Made by a program: the position numbers and the translations under genes
Notes under the pieces: model-generated
Databases searched by the model: none
What the model saw: the letters and a program-made list of their open reading frames with translations, nothing else
Told to the model about the DNA's origin: nothing
NCBI RefSeq assembly: GCF_010728925.1
Contig: NZ_AP022608.1
Coordinates: forward strand, 4,650,001 to 4,714,000
Length of the DNA: 64,000 nucleotides
Source of the DNA: Mycolicibacterium gadium
Lineage (GTDB): Bacteria; Actinomycetota; Actinomycetes; Mycobacteriales; Mycobacteriaceae
Direction: 5' to 3'
Shown: one piece after another, positions 46,436 to 55,265 of the stretch
Position numbering within the stretch: position 1 is the stretch's first letter
How the letters are laid out: the number at the start of each line of letters is the position of its first letter

Positions 46436-47683
46436 TCAGTCTCGGCGCATCCATTGCGGCCCCGTGTAGTTCTCCCACGGGTTGTAGTCGGCGAGCAGCG
46501 GTTCCTGCGGAGGCCGCTGATCCTCGGGCACATGTTGCAGGTTGATTCGAATGCGGTACCAGATCGAACTGGGGCCCCGCATGCCGTCTACCAGAATGTC
46601 TGGCGCTTCGAGCCTTTCAGCTACCGACGGGTAACGTTCACGCCAGGTGTCCAGCGCGGCCAGCGCCTCGTCTTTGGTTTTCGTGCGGGCGACCTCGATC
46701 AGCGGCATCACCGACTCACGGCGGCCCGTTCCTTTGCGTGCGCCGCGCGGCGCCTTCTCGGGCGGGCCGAGCTTGTCGGCGAGGTCGAGCAGCGAATCGA
46801 GTGAACCCGCTGAGTCGTCTATTCCCTCCCACGGGTCGCCGTAATCCTCGAACCGCTGTGGCACGGTCGCGATGGTGAACTGCTCGGGATGGCAGTCGGC
46901 GACCTCGTCCCACAACAACGGTGTCGACACCCGTGCGTCCGGCAGCGACCGCACCGAGTAGGCAGATGCCACCGTGCGGTCGAACGCGTTCTGGTTGAAG
47001 TCGACGAACACACCCTCTCGCTCCTCCTTCCACCACCGGCTGGTGGCGAGGTCCGGAGCGCGGCTTTCCACCTCGCGCGCGATTGTCTGTGCGGCCAGGC
47101 GCACCTGCTTGAACGGCCAGCGTCGTTCGATGCGCGCATAGATGTGGAAGCCTCGCGACCCGGAGGTCTTGGGCCATGCCGTCAGCCCGTAGTCCTCGAG
47201 TACCTCGCGGGCGATCAGCGCCACCGCGACGATCTGGCGCCAGTCCACACCGGGCATCGGATCGAGGTCGACGCGTAACTCGTCGGGGTGGGCCAGGTCG
47301 TCGGCGCGCACCGGGTGGGGATTGAGGTCGACACAGCCGAGGTTGACGGCCCACACCAGCCCACCCGCGTCGCGGATCACCGCTTCTTTGGCCGACGTTC
47401 CGGACGCGTATTTCAGTTCGGCGACGTCGACGAAGTCCGGCCGCTTCGCTGGCGCACGCTTCTGGAACACCGCCTCCTCGGTGATGCCCTTGACGAACCG
47501 CTTGAGGATCATCGGCCGGTCGGCCACACCGCGCAGCGCTCCGTCGGCGACGCGCAGGTAGTAGCGCATCAGGTCCATCTTGGTGACCTCGCCGTTTCCC
47601 TGGAATGCCGGGAACACGACCTTGTCAGGGTTGGTGATGGGCACCTGCTGACCGTCGACCTCCATGTGGAGCGGGGCGGGCAT
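46436..47683 (-). CDS. polD2: LigD-type polymerase/primase domain protein PolD2 (Rv0269c-like)
   Basis: A 415-residue stand-alone polymerase domain of the kind fused to ATP-dependent ligase in LigD, which adds nucleotides during end joining and base-excision repair. The AEP-type active-site motifs are visible: DLDPMPG (metal-binding Asp pair), SGSRGFHIY, and VDFNQNAFDRT. The position next to fadD2 matches my memory of Rv0269c/PolD2. Nuclease and ligase domains are absent. The ATG at 47683 lies 55 bases from the divergent fadD2 start. The last 90 residues, with RKGTGRRESVMPLIEVARTK, are an extension typical of the mycobacterial proteins. Confidence 0.88.
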   Translation of the reverse strand: MPAPLHMEVDGQQVPITNPDKVVFPAFQGNGEVTKMDLMRYYLRVADGALRGVADRPMILKRFVKGITEEAVFQKRAPAKRPDFVDVAELKYASGTSAKEAVIRDAGGLVWAVNLGCVDLNPHPVRADDLAHPDELRVDLDPMPGVDWRQIVAVALIAREVLEDYGLTAWPKTSGSRGFHIYARIERRWPFKQVRLAAQTIAREVESRAPDLATSRWWKEEREGVFVDFNQNAFDRTVASAYSVRSLPDARVSTPLLWDEVADCHPEQFTIATVPQRFEDYGDPWEGIDDSAGSLDSLLDLADKLGPPEKAPRGARKGTGRRESVMPLIEVARTKTKDEALAALDTWRERYPSVAERLEAPDILVDGMRGPSSIWYRIRINLQHVPEDQRPPQEPLLADYNPWENYTGPQWMRRD

Positions 47684-47726
47684 GGGTCCATGTTAGGTTC
47701 CAGGCCGACATGCGACCCGTGTCACA

Positions 47727-47732
47727 TATTGT
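47727..47732 (+). promoter_or_regulatory. Putative leaderless promoter of fadD2
   Basis: TATTGT (TANNNT) stands 6 bases before the fadD2 ATG at 47739, with CCGACA about 17 bases further upstream as a weak -35. There is no ribosome site, which fits a leaderless message. Confidence 0.4.
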
Positions 47733-47738
47733 GGGTTC

Positions 47739-49439
47739 ATGCCCAAGCTAACCGATCTTCCGTTGCAGGCAGCGGCCAAAATCCAGCAGACCTCCCAGAA
47801 GTACCTCGAGCGCGGATCGGCCGAACTGCACTACGCCCGCAAGATGTTCGAAGCCGGCGCGCTGAAGCTGGAGGCACCGCAGAACATCGCCGCGTTCCTC
47901 GCCGACATCCGGCGCTGGGGCGAGTTCGGCATGATCCCGGCGCTCAACGCGCGCCGCACGCCGGATCGCGTCGCCGTCATCGACGACGAGGGCGAGTTCA
48001 CCTTCAAAGAACTCGACGATGCGGCGCACGCCGTCGCCAACGGCCTGCTGGCCATGGGCGTCAAGGGTGGCGACGGGGTGGCGATCCTCGCGCGAAACCA
48101 CCGGTGGTTCCTCGTCTCGGTGTACGGCGCGGCCCGCACCGGAGCGCGCATCATCCTGCTCAACAGCGAATTCTCCGGACCCCAGGTCAAGGAGGTGTCG
48201 GAACGCGAAGGCGCGAAGGTCATCATCTACGACGACGAGTACACGTCCGCCGTTTCGCAGGCCGACCCCGATTTCGGCAAGCTGCGCGCGCTACCGACCA
48301 ACCCGGACAAAGACGGGCCGTCCGAAAGCACCGACGAGATGATCGCGGACCTGATCGCCCGCAGCAGTTCCGCGCACGCCCCCAAGGTGAGCAAGCACTC
48401 GTCGATCATCATCCTGACCAGCGGTACCACCGGGACGCCCAAGGGAGCCAACCGCAGCACCCCGCCGTCGCTGGCGCCGATCGGCGGCGTGCTGTCCCAC
48501 GTCCCGTTCAAGGCGGGGGAGGTGACGTCGCTTCCGGCGCCGATGTTCCACGCGCTCGGTTTCCTGCACGCCACGATCGCGATGATGCTGGGCTCCACCC
48601 TGGTGCTGCGCAGGCGCTTCAAGCCGGCGACCGTGCTGGCGGACATCGAGAAGAACAAGGTCACCGCAATCGTCGTCGTACCGGTGATGTTGTCTCGGCT
48701 GCTCGACGAACTCGAGAAGACCCAGCCCAAACCCGACCTGTCGTCATTGCGCATCGTGTTCGTGTCCGGGTCACAGCTGGGCGCCGAGCTGGCGACGCGC
48801 GCGCTGAAGGACCTCGGCCCCGTCGTTTACAACCTGTACGGCTCGACCGAGATCGCTTTCGCGACCATCGCGCGGCCCAAGGACCTGTCGATCAATCCGG
48901 GCACGGTCGGCCCCGTCGTCAAGGGCGTCAAGGTCAAGATCCTCGATGACAACGGCGCCGAGCTACCGCAGGGCGAGGTGGGGCGCATCTTCGTCGGCAA
49001 CACCTTCCCCTTTGAGGGCTATACCGGTGGCGGGCACAAACAGATCATCGACGGACTGATGTCGTCCGGCGACGTCGGCTACTTCGACGAGCACGGTCTG
49101 CTGTACGTCAGCGGTCGTGACGACGAGATGATCGTCTCCGGCGGTGAGAACGTGTTCCCCGCGGAGATCGAGGACCTGGTGAGCGGGCATCCCGAGGTGG
49201 TCGAGGCCACCGCGCTCGGTGTCGAGGACAAGGAGTGGGGCCACCGGCTGCGCTGCTTTGTCGTCAAGACCGACGGTGCCTCAATCGATGAGGACGCCAT
49301 CAAGGCGTACGTGCGGGACAACCTGGCCCGCTACAAGGTGCCCCGCGAGGTGGTGTTCCTCGACGAGTTGCCACGCAATCCCACTGGCAAGATCCTCAAG
49401 CGCGAACTACGTGAGATGGACACCGAAGGGTCGGAATAG
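47739..49439 (+). CDS. fadD2: Acyl-CoA synthetase FadD2
   Basis: An AMP-forming ligase that activates a fatty acid or similar carboxylate with CoA. The 566-residue protein has the P-loop-like LTSGTTGTPKGA, NLYGSTEIA (adenylate site), SGDVGYFDEHG, and the C-terminal PTGKILKREL with the catalytic Lys. Beginning PKLTDLPLQA, it matches FadD2 (Rv0270) as I recall it, and the neighbours polD2 and fadE6 agree. The chain length of the natural substrate is not deducible. A short-chain dehydrogenase gene follows 29 bases later on the same strand. Confidence 0.92.
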   Translation: MPKLTDLPLQAAAKIQQTSQKYLERGSAELHYARKMFEAGALKLEAPQNIAAFLADIRRWGEFGMIPALNARRTPDRVAVIDDEGEFTFKELDDAAHAVANGLLAMGVKGGDGVAILARNHRWFLVSVYGAARTGARIILLNSEFSGPQVKEVSEREGAKVIIYDDEYTSAVSQADPDFGKLRALPTNPDKDGPSESTDEMIADLIARSSSAHAPKVSKHSSIIILTSGTTGTPKGANRSTPPSLAPIGGVLSHVPFKAGEVTSLPAPMFHALGFLHATIAMMLGSTLVLRRRFKPATVLADIEKNKVTAIVVVPVMLSRLLDELEKTQPKPDLSSLRIVFVSGSQLGAELATRALKDLGPVVYNLYGSTEIAFATIARPKDLSINPGTVGPVVKGVKVKILDDNGAELPQGEVGRIFVGNTFPFEGYTGGGHKQIIDGLMSSGDVGYFDEHGLLYVSGRDDEMIVSGGENVFPAEIEDLVSGHPEVVEATALGVEDKEWGHRLRCFVVKTDGASIDEDAIKAYVRDNLARYKVPREVVFLDELPRNPTGKILKRELREMDTEGSE

Positions 49440-49468
49440 TTCGGCTGTCGCAGTGGTAGTAGCACGGC

Positions 49469-50248
49469 GTGAACATCGATCTGACCGGTAAGACAGCGCT
49501 TGTCACGGGTTCCACCCAAGGCATCGGATTGGCGATTGCCCAGGGGTTGGCCGCCAGCGGTGCACGCGTCGTAGTCAACGGGCGCACGCCCGAGCGCGTC
49601 GAGGAAGCAGTCGACAAAGTGAGTGGCGACGCCCTCGGCGTGGCGGCCGACGTCGCGACCGACGAGGGCGTGGCTCAGCTCCTGGCGCAGCTACCGGACC
49701 TCGACATCCTGGTGAACAACCTCGGCATCTTCGAGGCGATTCCAGCGCGCGAGATCACCGACGACCAGTGGCGCACCTACTTCGAAGTGAATATCCTTGC
49801 CGCAGCACGACTTATCCGAAGTTATCTGCCCGCGATGGCTGATCGCGGCTGGGGCAGGATCATCCAGATCGCCAGCGATTCGGCCATCGTGACTCCGGCG
49901 GAGATGATCCACTACGGCGTCTCGAAGACCGCACTGTTGGCGTTGTCGCGAGGGTTCGCCAAGGATGCGTCGGGCACCGGTGTCACCGTGAACTCCGTCA
50001 TCGCGGGGCCCACCCACACCGCGGGTGTGGAGGACTTCGTCTACCAACTCGTCGAAAAGTCGTTGCCGTGGGACGCCGCGCAGCGGGAGTTCATGCGTAG
50101 CCACCGACCGCAGTCGCTGCTGGAACGACTCATCGAACCCGACGAGATCGCCAACATGGTCACGTATCTGGCGTCTCCGCAGGCTTCCGCGACGACCGGT
50201 GGCGCGCTTCGCGTCGACGGTGGATACGTCGACGCGATCCTGCCTTAG
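49469..50248 (+). CDS. Short-chain dehydrogenase/reductase
   Basis: A 259-residue classical SDR with TGSTQGIG (about residues 12-19), NNLG, a catalytic Ser in IASDSA, and Y-x3-K in YGVSKTALLALS. The C-terminal ASPQASATTGGALRVDGGYVDAI is the usual end. Arg after the first helix (NGRTPERVEE) favours NADP(H). The start is a GTG at 49469. It could act with FadD2 on a lipid substrate, as inference from the shared strand and close spacing. Its stop overlaps the stop of the facing membrane-protein gene. Confidence 0.92.
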   Translation: MNIDLTGKTALVTGSTQGIGLAIAQGLAASGARVVVNGRTPERVEEAVDKVSGDALGVAADVATDEGVAQLLAQLPDLDILVNNLGIFEAIPAREITDDQWRTYFEVNILAAARLIRSYLPAMADRGWGRIIQIASDSAIVTPAEMIHYGVSKTALLALSRGFAKDASGTGVTVNSVIAGPTHTAGVEDFVYQLVEKSLPWDAAQREFMRSHRPQSLLERLIEPDEIANMVTYLASPQASATTGGALRVDGGYVDAILP

Positions 50249-50556
50249 GCCGACTGTATCGCGGCGCCGGGAATCGACAGGCACACCAGCATCAGGATCA
50301 GTAGGAACCAGCCCGCACCCTGCCAGGCCACCCATGCCCCCTGTACTTTCCACTCGCGGTACGTCTTGACGAACGCGCCGACGCCGCCGACGAACAAGAC
50401 GGTCGGCACCAGCGATGCCGCGATCACGGATTCCCGGACGGCCAACCCGTAGATGGCGAAGACGATGCCCGCCACAACGACGACGGCACCGACGTAGACC
50501 GCCGCGGCGCGGAACGTGCCGGGCCGGTCCCAGCGCTTCTCGACGTCATTGGTCAT
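50245..50556 (-). CDS. Small membrane protein of unknown function
   Basis: A 103-residue protein with three predicted membrane helices (about residues 17-37, 42-62 and 75-97). The first 15 residues are polar and charged (MTNDVEKRWDRPGTF), so the N terminus is probably cytoplasmic. No family is recognised. Its stop overlaps that of the SDR gene on the other strand. The secreted-protein gene upstream on the same strand ends 40 bases before this start. Confidence 0.75.
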   Translation of the reverse strand: MTNDVEKRWDRPGTFRAAAVYVGAVVVVAGIVFAIYGLAVRESVIAASLVPTVLFVGGVGAFVKTYREWKVQGAWVAWQGAGWFLLILMLVCLSIPGAAIQSA

Positions 50557-50595
50557 GTCGATCGGGTTCCCGCGTACCGCGCGGGGAAACCGTGC

Positions 50596-50874
50596 TCAGT
50601 GCGGATGATTGATGTACCAGGACAGGCACCCCGGGATATCGCGGCACGCGATCACTGCCGCCTGATCCGGTGGCCCGCCGCGCACCCGCGGGATGCGCGG
50701 TCCGACGTTGCAGGACGGGACGTACGGGTTACCGGGGACGAAGCCGGGGTAGCACGGCGCCGCCTCTGACTCGACGGCCGACTCCGCCGTCAACACCGCA
50801 GGCGCGATCAGGAATCCCAGTGCCGCGGCACCGGTGATGATCAACTGCGACGGCCGTCGCTTGAGAAGGTTCAT
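50596..50874 (-). CDS. Small secreted protein of unknown function
   Basis: A 92-residue protein with a signal peptide: basic MNLLKRRPSQ, a hydrophobic core LIITGAAALGFLIAPAVLTA, and a likely cleavage near AESAVESEA. The mature part is about 55 residues, Pro/Gly-rich, with four Cys (PCYPG, SCNVG, ACRDI, GCLSW) that could form two disulfides outside the cell. Many such small exported proteins occur in mycobacteria with unknown roles. The ATG at 50874 follows AAAGGG. Confidence 0.8.
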   Translation of the reverse strand: MNLLKRRPSQLIITGAAALGFLIAPAVLTAESAVESEAAPCYPGFVPGNPYVPSCNVGPRIPRVRGGPPDQAAVIACRDIPGCLSWYINHPH

Positions 50875-50931
50875 AGCTGCCGACCCTTTCGTGAGCCAAC
50901 AGTTCGATCGTACGCCCGTGGTCGAGGTCGG

Positions 50932-53124
50932 TTACGGATCGCGAGGCAGCCCAAGCAGCCGCTCGGCGATGATGTTCAGCTGCACCTCGGACGTGCCGCC
51001 GTAGATGGTCGTCGCGCGGCTGGCCAACAGGAACTCGGCCCACTTCCCCTGCGGTGTCTCCGGATTCCCCACGGCGCCGTCGGTGCCGAACGAGGACACC
51101 GCGAACTCGGCGTACTTCTGACCGGTGCGCATCGACAGCAGCTTGGAGATCGCCGCCGCGGGCATCGGATCGCCACCGGCCAGCGTCAGCAGGGTGGACC
51201 GCATGTTCAGCACCTTGGCCGCGTGTCCTTCGGCCATGAGATGACCCGCGGTGTTCTTCCCGACCTGATCGAACTGGCCGTCGCGGATGAAGTCGACGAA
51301 GCCGTCGAAGGTGGGCAGGAACGGCGGCTCAGTGCTGCCGATCGACACCCGCTCGGCCGTCAGGGTGGTGCGGCTGACCTCCCAGCCGCGGTTCACCTCA
51401 CCGAGCACCATGTCGTCGGGGACGAACACGTCGTCGATGAACACCGTGTTGAACATCGCGTTGCCGGTCAGTTCGCGCAGCGGTTTCACCTCGACACCAT
51501 CACTGCTCATGTCGAGCAGAAAGTAGGTGATGCCGTTGTGCTTCGGGGCGCTCGGATCGGTGCGGGCCAGCAGCATGCCCCACTGCGAGTACTGCGCACC
51601 GGTGGTCCAGATCTTCTGCCCGGTGATCCGCCAGCCGCCGTCGACCTTGGTTGCTTTGGTGGTAAGGCTGGCCAGGTCCGAGCCTGCGCCGGGCTCGGAA
51701 AACAGTTGGCACCAGATCATCTCGCCGCGCAGCGTCGGTGGCAGGAAGCGCTGCTGCTGCTGGTCGGTCCCGAATGCCACCACCGACGGGATCAGCCACG
51801 CCGCGATGCCCATCGCCGGACGTCTGACCCGGCCGGCGCTGAACTCCTGCGCGATGATGATCTGCTCGACGGGGCCCGCCGCGCGACCCCAGGGCTTGGG
51901 CAGGTGGGGGACCACCCAGCCGCCCTCGGCGATCGCCGTGGTCCGCTCCTCGCTCGGAATCGCTTTCAGCGCCGCCACTTCCGCGCGGATCTCGTCGCGT
52001 AGCTTCTCCGTCTCGGGATCCAGATCGATGTTGAGCTTTCGGGCACCGGTGCTCGTCGCAATATCGACGACCCGCTGCGGGTAATCGCTGGTGCGGCCGA
52101 AGCATGCGGCCAGCAGCAGCGCGCGGCGGTAGTACACGTTGGTGTCGTGTTCCCAGGTGAAGCCGATGCCACCGTGCACCTGGATGCAGTCCTGGGTGGT
52201 GTGTAACACGGCTGCGGGAGCCAGCGTGGCCGCTACTGCCGCGGCGAACTCGAAAGCCGTTTCATCGCTGGGGTTTTCGCTGTGCTCATCGATGGCGCGC
52301 GCCGCGTCCCATACCGCGGCGGTCGCCCGCTCGGTGTCGGCGACCATCTGGGCGCACTTGTGCTTGATGGCCTGGAACTGGCCGATAGGCCGTCCGAACT
52401 GCTCGCGGATCTTGGCGTACGCCGTCGCGGTGTCGGTCGCCCACCGCGCGACTCCGACGCACTCGGCGGACAGCAGCGTCGAGATGATGGCGCGCGCGTG
52501 GTTGCGGCTCAGGTCGCCCAGCACGCGATCGTCGCCGACCTCGACGGCGTTGGCGCGCACATCGGCCACCGGACGTAGTGGGTCCACGCTCTGGACCGGC
52601 TCGATCTCCAGCGCCTCTGCGTCGAGGATCACCCACTCCTCACCGCTGTCGATTGCCACCGGCAGCACCAGCACCGACGCCTGCGCGGCCGCGGGCACGG
52701 CGCGGACCTCACCGCGAATGACCAGTTCGCTGCCGTGTCTGGTGGCCGTCAGGCCGGAGTCGATCGCGTAGGTCGCGATCACGTCACCGGACGCGAGGTC
52801 CGCCAGCATCTTCGCGTCGGGGTCGTTGGCGGCGATCAGTGCGCTGGCGATCGCCGAAGGGACGAACGGACCGGGTACCGCGCCATAGCCGAACTCGGCC
52901 AGCACAATCGCCAGCTCGAGCACACCAAACCCTTGTCCGCCAACGGATTCCGACAGATGCACACCCTGCAGACCCTGCTCGGCGGCGGCCTTCCAGTACG
53001 GCGGCGGGTTGGGGACCGGCGTCTCCAGCGCCTCGTGCAGCACCTCCGACGGCGCCACCCGCGCCACCAGGGACCGGACCGAATCAGCCAGGTCGTTGTG
53101 CTCAGTGTTGATTGCGATGGGCAT
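50932..53124 (-). CDS. fadE6: Acyl-CoA dehydrogenase FadE6 (fused double-domain)
   Basis: A 730-residue protein containing two acyl-CoA dehydrogenase units in tandem, each of about 350-380 residues. The second, about 355-730, is complete with MIWCQLFSEPGAGSDLASLTTKA and WRITGQKIWTTGAQYS (FAD and substrate region) and a C-terminal YGGTSEVQLNIIAERLLGLPR. The first has a degenerate flavin region but recognisable helices (IREQFGRPIGQFQAIKHKCAQM and GGIGFTWEHD). This architecture and the position agree with FadE6 (Rv0271c). It would oxidise an acyl-CoA, perhaps made by FadD2. It starts at an ATG at 53124, 12 bases after the dehydrogenase-like gene at 53137-54147 ends. Confidence 0.9.
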   Translation of the reverse strand: MPIAINTEHNDLADSVRSLVARVAPSEVLHEALETPVPNPPPYWKAAAEQGLQGVHLSESVGGQGFGVLELAIVLAEFGYGAVPGPFVPSAIASALIAANDPDAKMLADLASGDVIATYAIDSGLTATRHGSELVIRGEVRAVPAAAQASVLVLPVAIDSGEEWVILDAEALEIEPVQSVDPLRPVADVRANAVEVGDDRVLGDLSRNHARAIISTLLSAECVGVARWATDTATAYAKIREQFGRPIGQFQAIKHKCAQMVADTERATAAVWDAARAIDEHSENPSDETAFEFAAAVAATLAPAAVLHTTQDCIQVHGGIGFTWEHDTNVYYRRALLLAACFGRTSDYPQRVVDIATSTGARKLNIDLDPETEKLRDEIRAEVAALKAIPSEERTTAIAEGGWVVPHLPKPWGRAAGPVEQIIIAQEFSAGRVRRPAMGIAAWLIPSVVAFGTDQQQQRFLPPTLRGEMIWCQLFSEPGAGSDLASLTTKATKVDGGWRITGQKIWTTGAQYSQWGMLLARTDPSAPKHNGITYFLLDMSSDGVEVKPLRELTGNAMFNTVFIDDVFVPDDMVLGEVNRGWEVSRTTLTAERVSIGSTEPPFLPTFDGFVDFIRDGQFDQVGKNTAGHLMAEGHAAKVLNMRSTLLTLAGGDPMPAAAISKLLSMRTGQKYAEFAVSSFGTDGAVGNPETPQGKWAEFLLASRATTIYGGTSEVQLNIIAERLLGLPRDP

Positions 53125-53136
53125 AGCTGTTGCACC

Positions 53137-54147
53137 TCATTGTGGCGTTTCCCTATTAACCGGTCGGTTGGGAACCACGATACCGTTCACGACATTGGCG
53201 AGGTCCCGGCCATCCCGGAGGCGGCGGCAGTTGTCGACGGCCGCCTCCAGATATCGCCTCATGGTGTCCAGCGTGTACCAGCTGACATGGGGTGTCACCA
53301 CGACGTTGGCCAGGGTCAGGAGCGGATTTCCGGCGGGGATCGGCTCGACGGCGAAGACGTCCAGGCCCGCCGCCGCCAGCCCGCCCGAGCGCAGCGTGTC
53401 GACGAGCGCGTCCTCGTCGATCACCGCGCCACGGGAGGTGTTCACCAACACCGCATCGGAACGCATCGACGCGAGTGCGCGGCGATCCAGCAAGCCCGCG
53501 GTCTGGTCCGTCAACGGGATGTGCAGGGAGACGATGTCGCTTTCCGAAAGCAGGTCGGGCAGCGCGCGCCAGCCGGGCAGACCGTCGTCGCGGGTGCTGG
53601 TGTGCAGCACCCGCGAAGCTGGAGTACCCATCGCCCTCACGATGGCTTCGACGCGTTTCGCGATGTTGCCGTAGCCGATCAAGCCGACGGTGCACCCGCC
53701 GATGTCACGCACCGTCTCGCCGAGGCTCGGATCCGAGGGCCAGCCGTTGCCGTCGCGGGTGGCGCGGTCGAGCTCGGTGAGCCGGCGCAGCGCGGCAAGC
53801 ATCAGCAGCACAGTGCCCTCGGCGACCGATGGGGCATTGGCGCCCGGCATGTTCGCCACGGCGATACCGAGCCGCGTCGCCGTGTCGACGTCGATGGTGT
53901 TGACGCCCGCTCCCAGCTTGTGCACAAGCCGGCACCGCGGAGCCTTCTCGAGGTCCTCGCCCGATATCGGCCGCAGCACATGCCAGATCACGTCGGCATG
54001 AGGGAGCTCTCGATAAAAGGTGTTGTCGTCATCTTCGGCGCAGTAGTGAATGTCGAGCCAATTCGCTTCTGGTGCAACGAACTGCGCGACCTTGTCACCA
54101 GAGACATAGTGAGCGAGGACTCTTAACGCCACCGCTTCGCGATCCAT
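53137..54147 (-). CDS. D-2-hydroxyacid dehydrogenase
   Basis: A 336-residue NAD-dependent dehydrogenase. The Rossmann motif is GLIGYGNIAKRVEAI (about residues 150-164); the catalytic triad is an Arg in VNTSRGAVID, a Glu in VEPIPAGNPL and a His in TPHVSWYT. Family members reduce 2-oxoacids or oxidise glycerate and related compounds. The ATG at 54147 overlaps the end of the hydrolase gene by 25 bases; a GTG at 54132 is an alternative. I do not recall this gene in the M. tuberculosis version of the block, so it may be an insertion between fadE6 and the hydrolase. Confidence 0.9.
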   Translation of the reverse strand: MDREAVALRVLAHYVSGDKVAQFVAPEANWLDIHYCAEDDDNTFYRELPHADVIWHVLRPISGEDLEKAPRCRLVHKLGAGVNTIDVDTATRLGIAVANMPGANAPSVAEGTVLLMLAALRRLTELDRATRDGNGWPSDPSLGETVRDIGGCTVGLIGYGNIAKRVEAIVRAMGTPASRVLHTSTRDDGLPGWRALPDLLSESDIVSLHIPLTDQTAGLLDRRALASMRSDAVLVNTSRGAVIDEDALVDTLRSGGLAAAGLDVFAVEPIPAGNPLLTLANVVVTPHVSWYTLDTMRRYLEAAVDNCRRLRDGRDLANVVNGIVVPNRPVNRETPQ

Positions 54148-55265
54148 TTGGCGATGGTATCGGCCTTCTCGCTGCGTGCGCCCGGGGTGGCGAAGTAGTG
54201 GTCGGTGTCGAAGGAGCACTGAGTCTTGTCCTTCGAGGCCAGTGCGTCATGAATGCGTTGCGCGTCCGACGGATACACACCGGTGTCCTGTTCTGCGTTG
54301 ATCACCAGCGCGGGACAGGTGAGACGGGACAGATGCGGCTCGGCCCTGGTCTGCGCGTGCCGCAGGCTCCACATGCCGATCCAGCTGCGCAGCGTGCACG
54401 CCGCGGCGATGCCGTGTGCGGAACGGTTTGCCTTGATCGGGACCCCCGCGTAGCACATGTTCGGCGGACGCCGGGTCGGCTCGATGGACGGATCGACCAT
54501 GCGTGGGTCCGCCCAGGTTCTCAGCACCGTGAACGGACGGTCCGAGAAGCCGGCGGCGTGCACGCGTTTGAGTTCGTTCTCGGCCCAGTCGGTGATCGCG
54601 TTGTTGCGGTCGATCTGTGCCGAGCGGTAGCGCGCGACGAACTCCCCCGAAAAAGGGGGACCGTTCTCCGGATTGAACAGGTCGAGTTCGGGATCGCTTC
54701 CGAGAGGGTCGCTTTCGTCGACCACCGACCCGTCCATCCAGGCGGTCAGGACATCGGGACGGCCGGGATGGGCAGCGCTTGCGATGTAGCCGTCCGCAGG
54801 CAGCAGGTCGCCCAGACCAGCGGCAGGACGCATACCGTCCAGCGGGGTCACGTGCGGATCGACAGCCTGTGCCTGATATGCCGCCATGAGTGAACCACCG
54901 CCGGAATTGCCCAGCAGAACAATGGTTTCCACCCCTTGCACCTCGCGCAGCCAGCGCACTCCCACCCCGATGTCCACCAGTGCGTGGTCGAGCAGGAAAC
55001 TGCTCTCGAAACCGCGGTATCGCGTGTTCCAACCGAGGAAGCCGATACCCCGGGTCGCCATGTAGTCGGCGAGATAGTGTTCGGAGAAGTCGATCTGGTA
55101 GTGCGTGGCGATCATCGCGACCTTGGGTTTTCGTCCGACGCCGCGGTAGTAGAGGCCCTGACAGGGGTTCCCGCCCGCGCCCGCCCGACGTGCGGTGGGT
55201 GACTGCACGCCGACGAATTCCCGGGTGACACCCGGGGTTACGCTGCTCGATGGTGCCCTGGTCAT
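54123..55265 (-). CDS. Alpha/beta-hydrolase (Rv0272c-like)
   Basis: A 380-residue alpha/beta-hydrolase. IVLLGNSGGGSLMAAYQAQ (about residues 135-153) carries the nucleophile Ser in a GNSGG elbow, VINAEQDTGVYPSD the acidic residue, and FDTDHYFA near 360 a His. It lacks a signal peptide. The order TetR, hydrolase, fadE6 is that of Rv0273c-Rv0271c. Two start codons, ATGATG, overlap the TetR stop; I use the second because AGGGGG is better spaced to it. Substrate unknown; an ester or CoA-thioester of a fatty acid is plausible from context. Confidence 0.87.
   Translation of the reverse strand: MTRAPSSSVTPGVTREFVGVQSPTARRAGAGGNPCQGLYYRGVGRKPKVAMIATHYQIDFSEHYLADYMATRGIGFLGWNTRYRGFESSFLLDHALVDIGVGVRWLREVQGVETIVLLGNSGGGSLMAAYQAQAVDPHVTPLDGMRPAAGLGDLLPADGYIASAAHPGRPDVLTAWMDGSVVDESDPLGSDPELDLFNPENGPPFSGEFVARYRSAQIDRNNAITDWAENELKRVHAAGFSDRPFTVLRTWADPRMVDPSIEPTRRPPNMCYAGVPIKANRSAHGIAAACTLRSWIGMWSLRHAQTRAEPHLSRLTCPALVINAEQDTGVYPSDAQRIHDALASKDKTQCSFDTDHYFATPGARSEKADTIAKWIAKRWR

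Noticed and set aside
45799..46533. Upstream extension of the NYN-domain frame
   Set aside because: Runs through the STAS gene and yields low-complexity sequence; homologues begin at the WIVDGMNV region.
47288..48949. 553-codon plus-strand frame spanning polD2 and fadD2
   Set aside because: Crosses two real genes in wrong frames and is Arg-rich with no motif.
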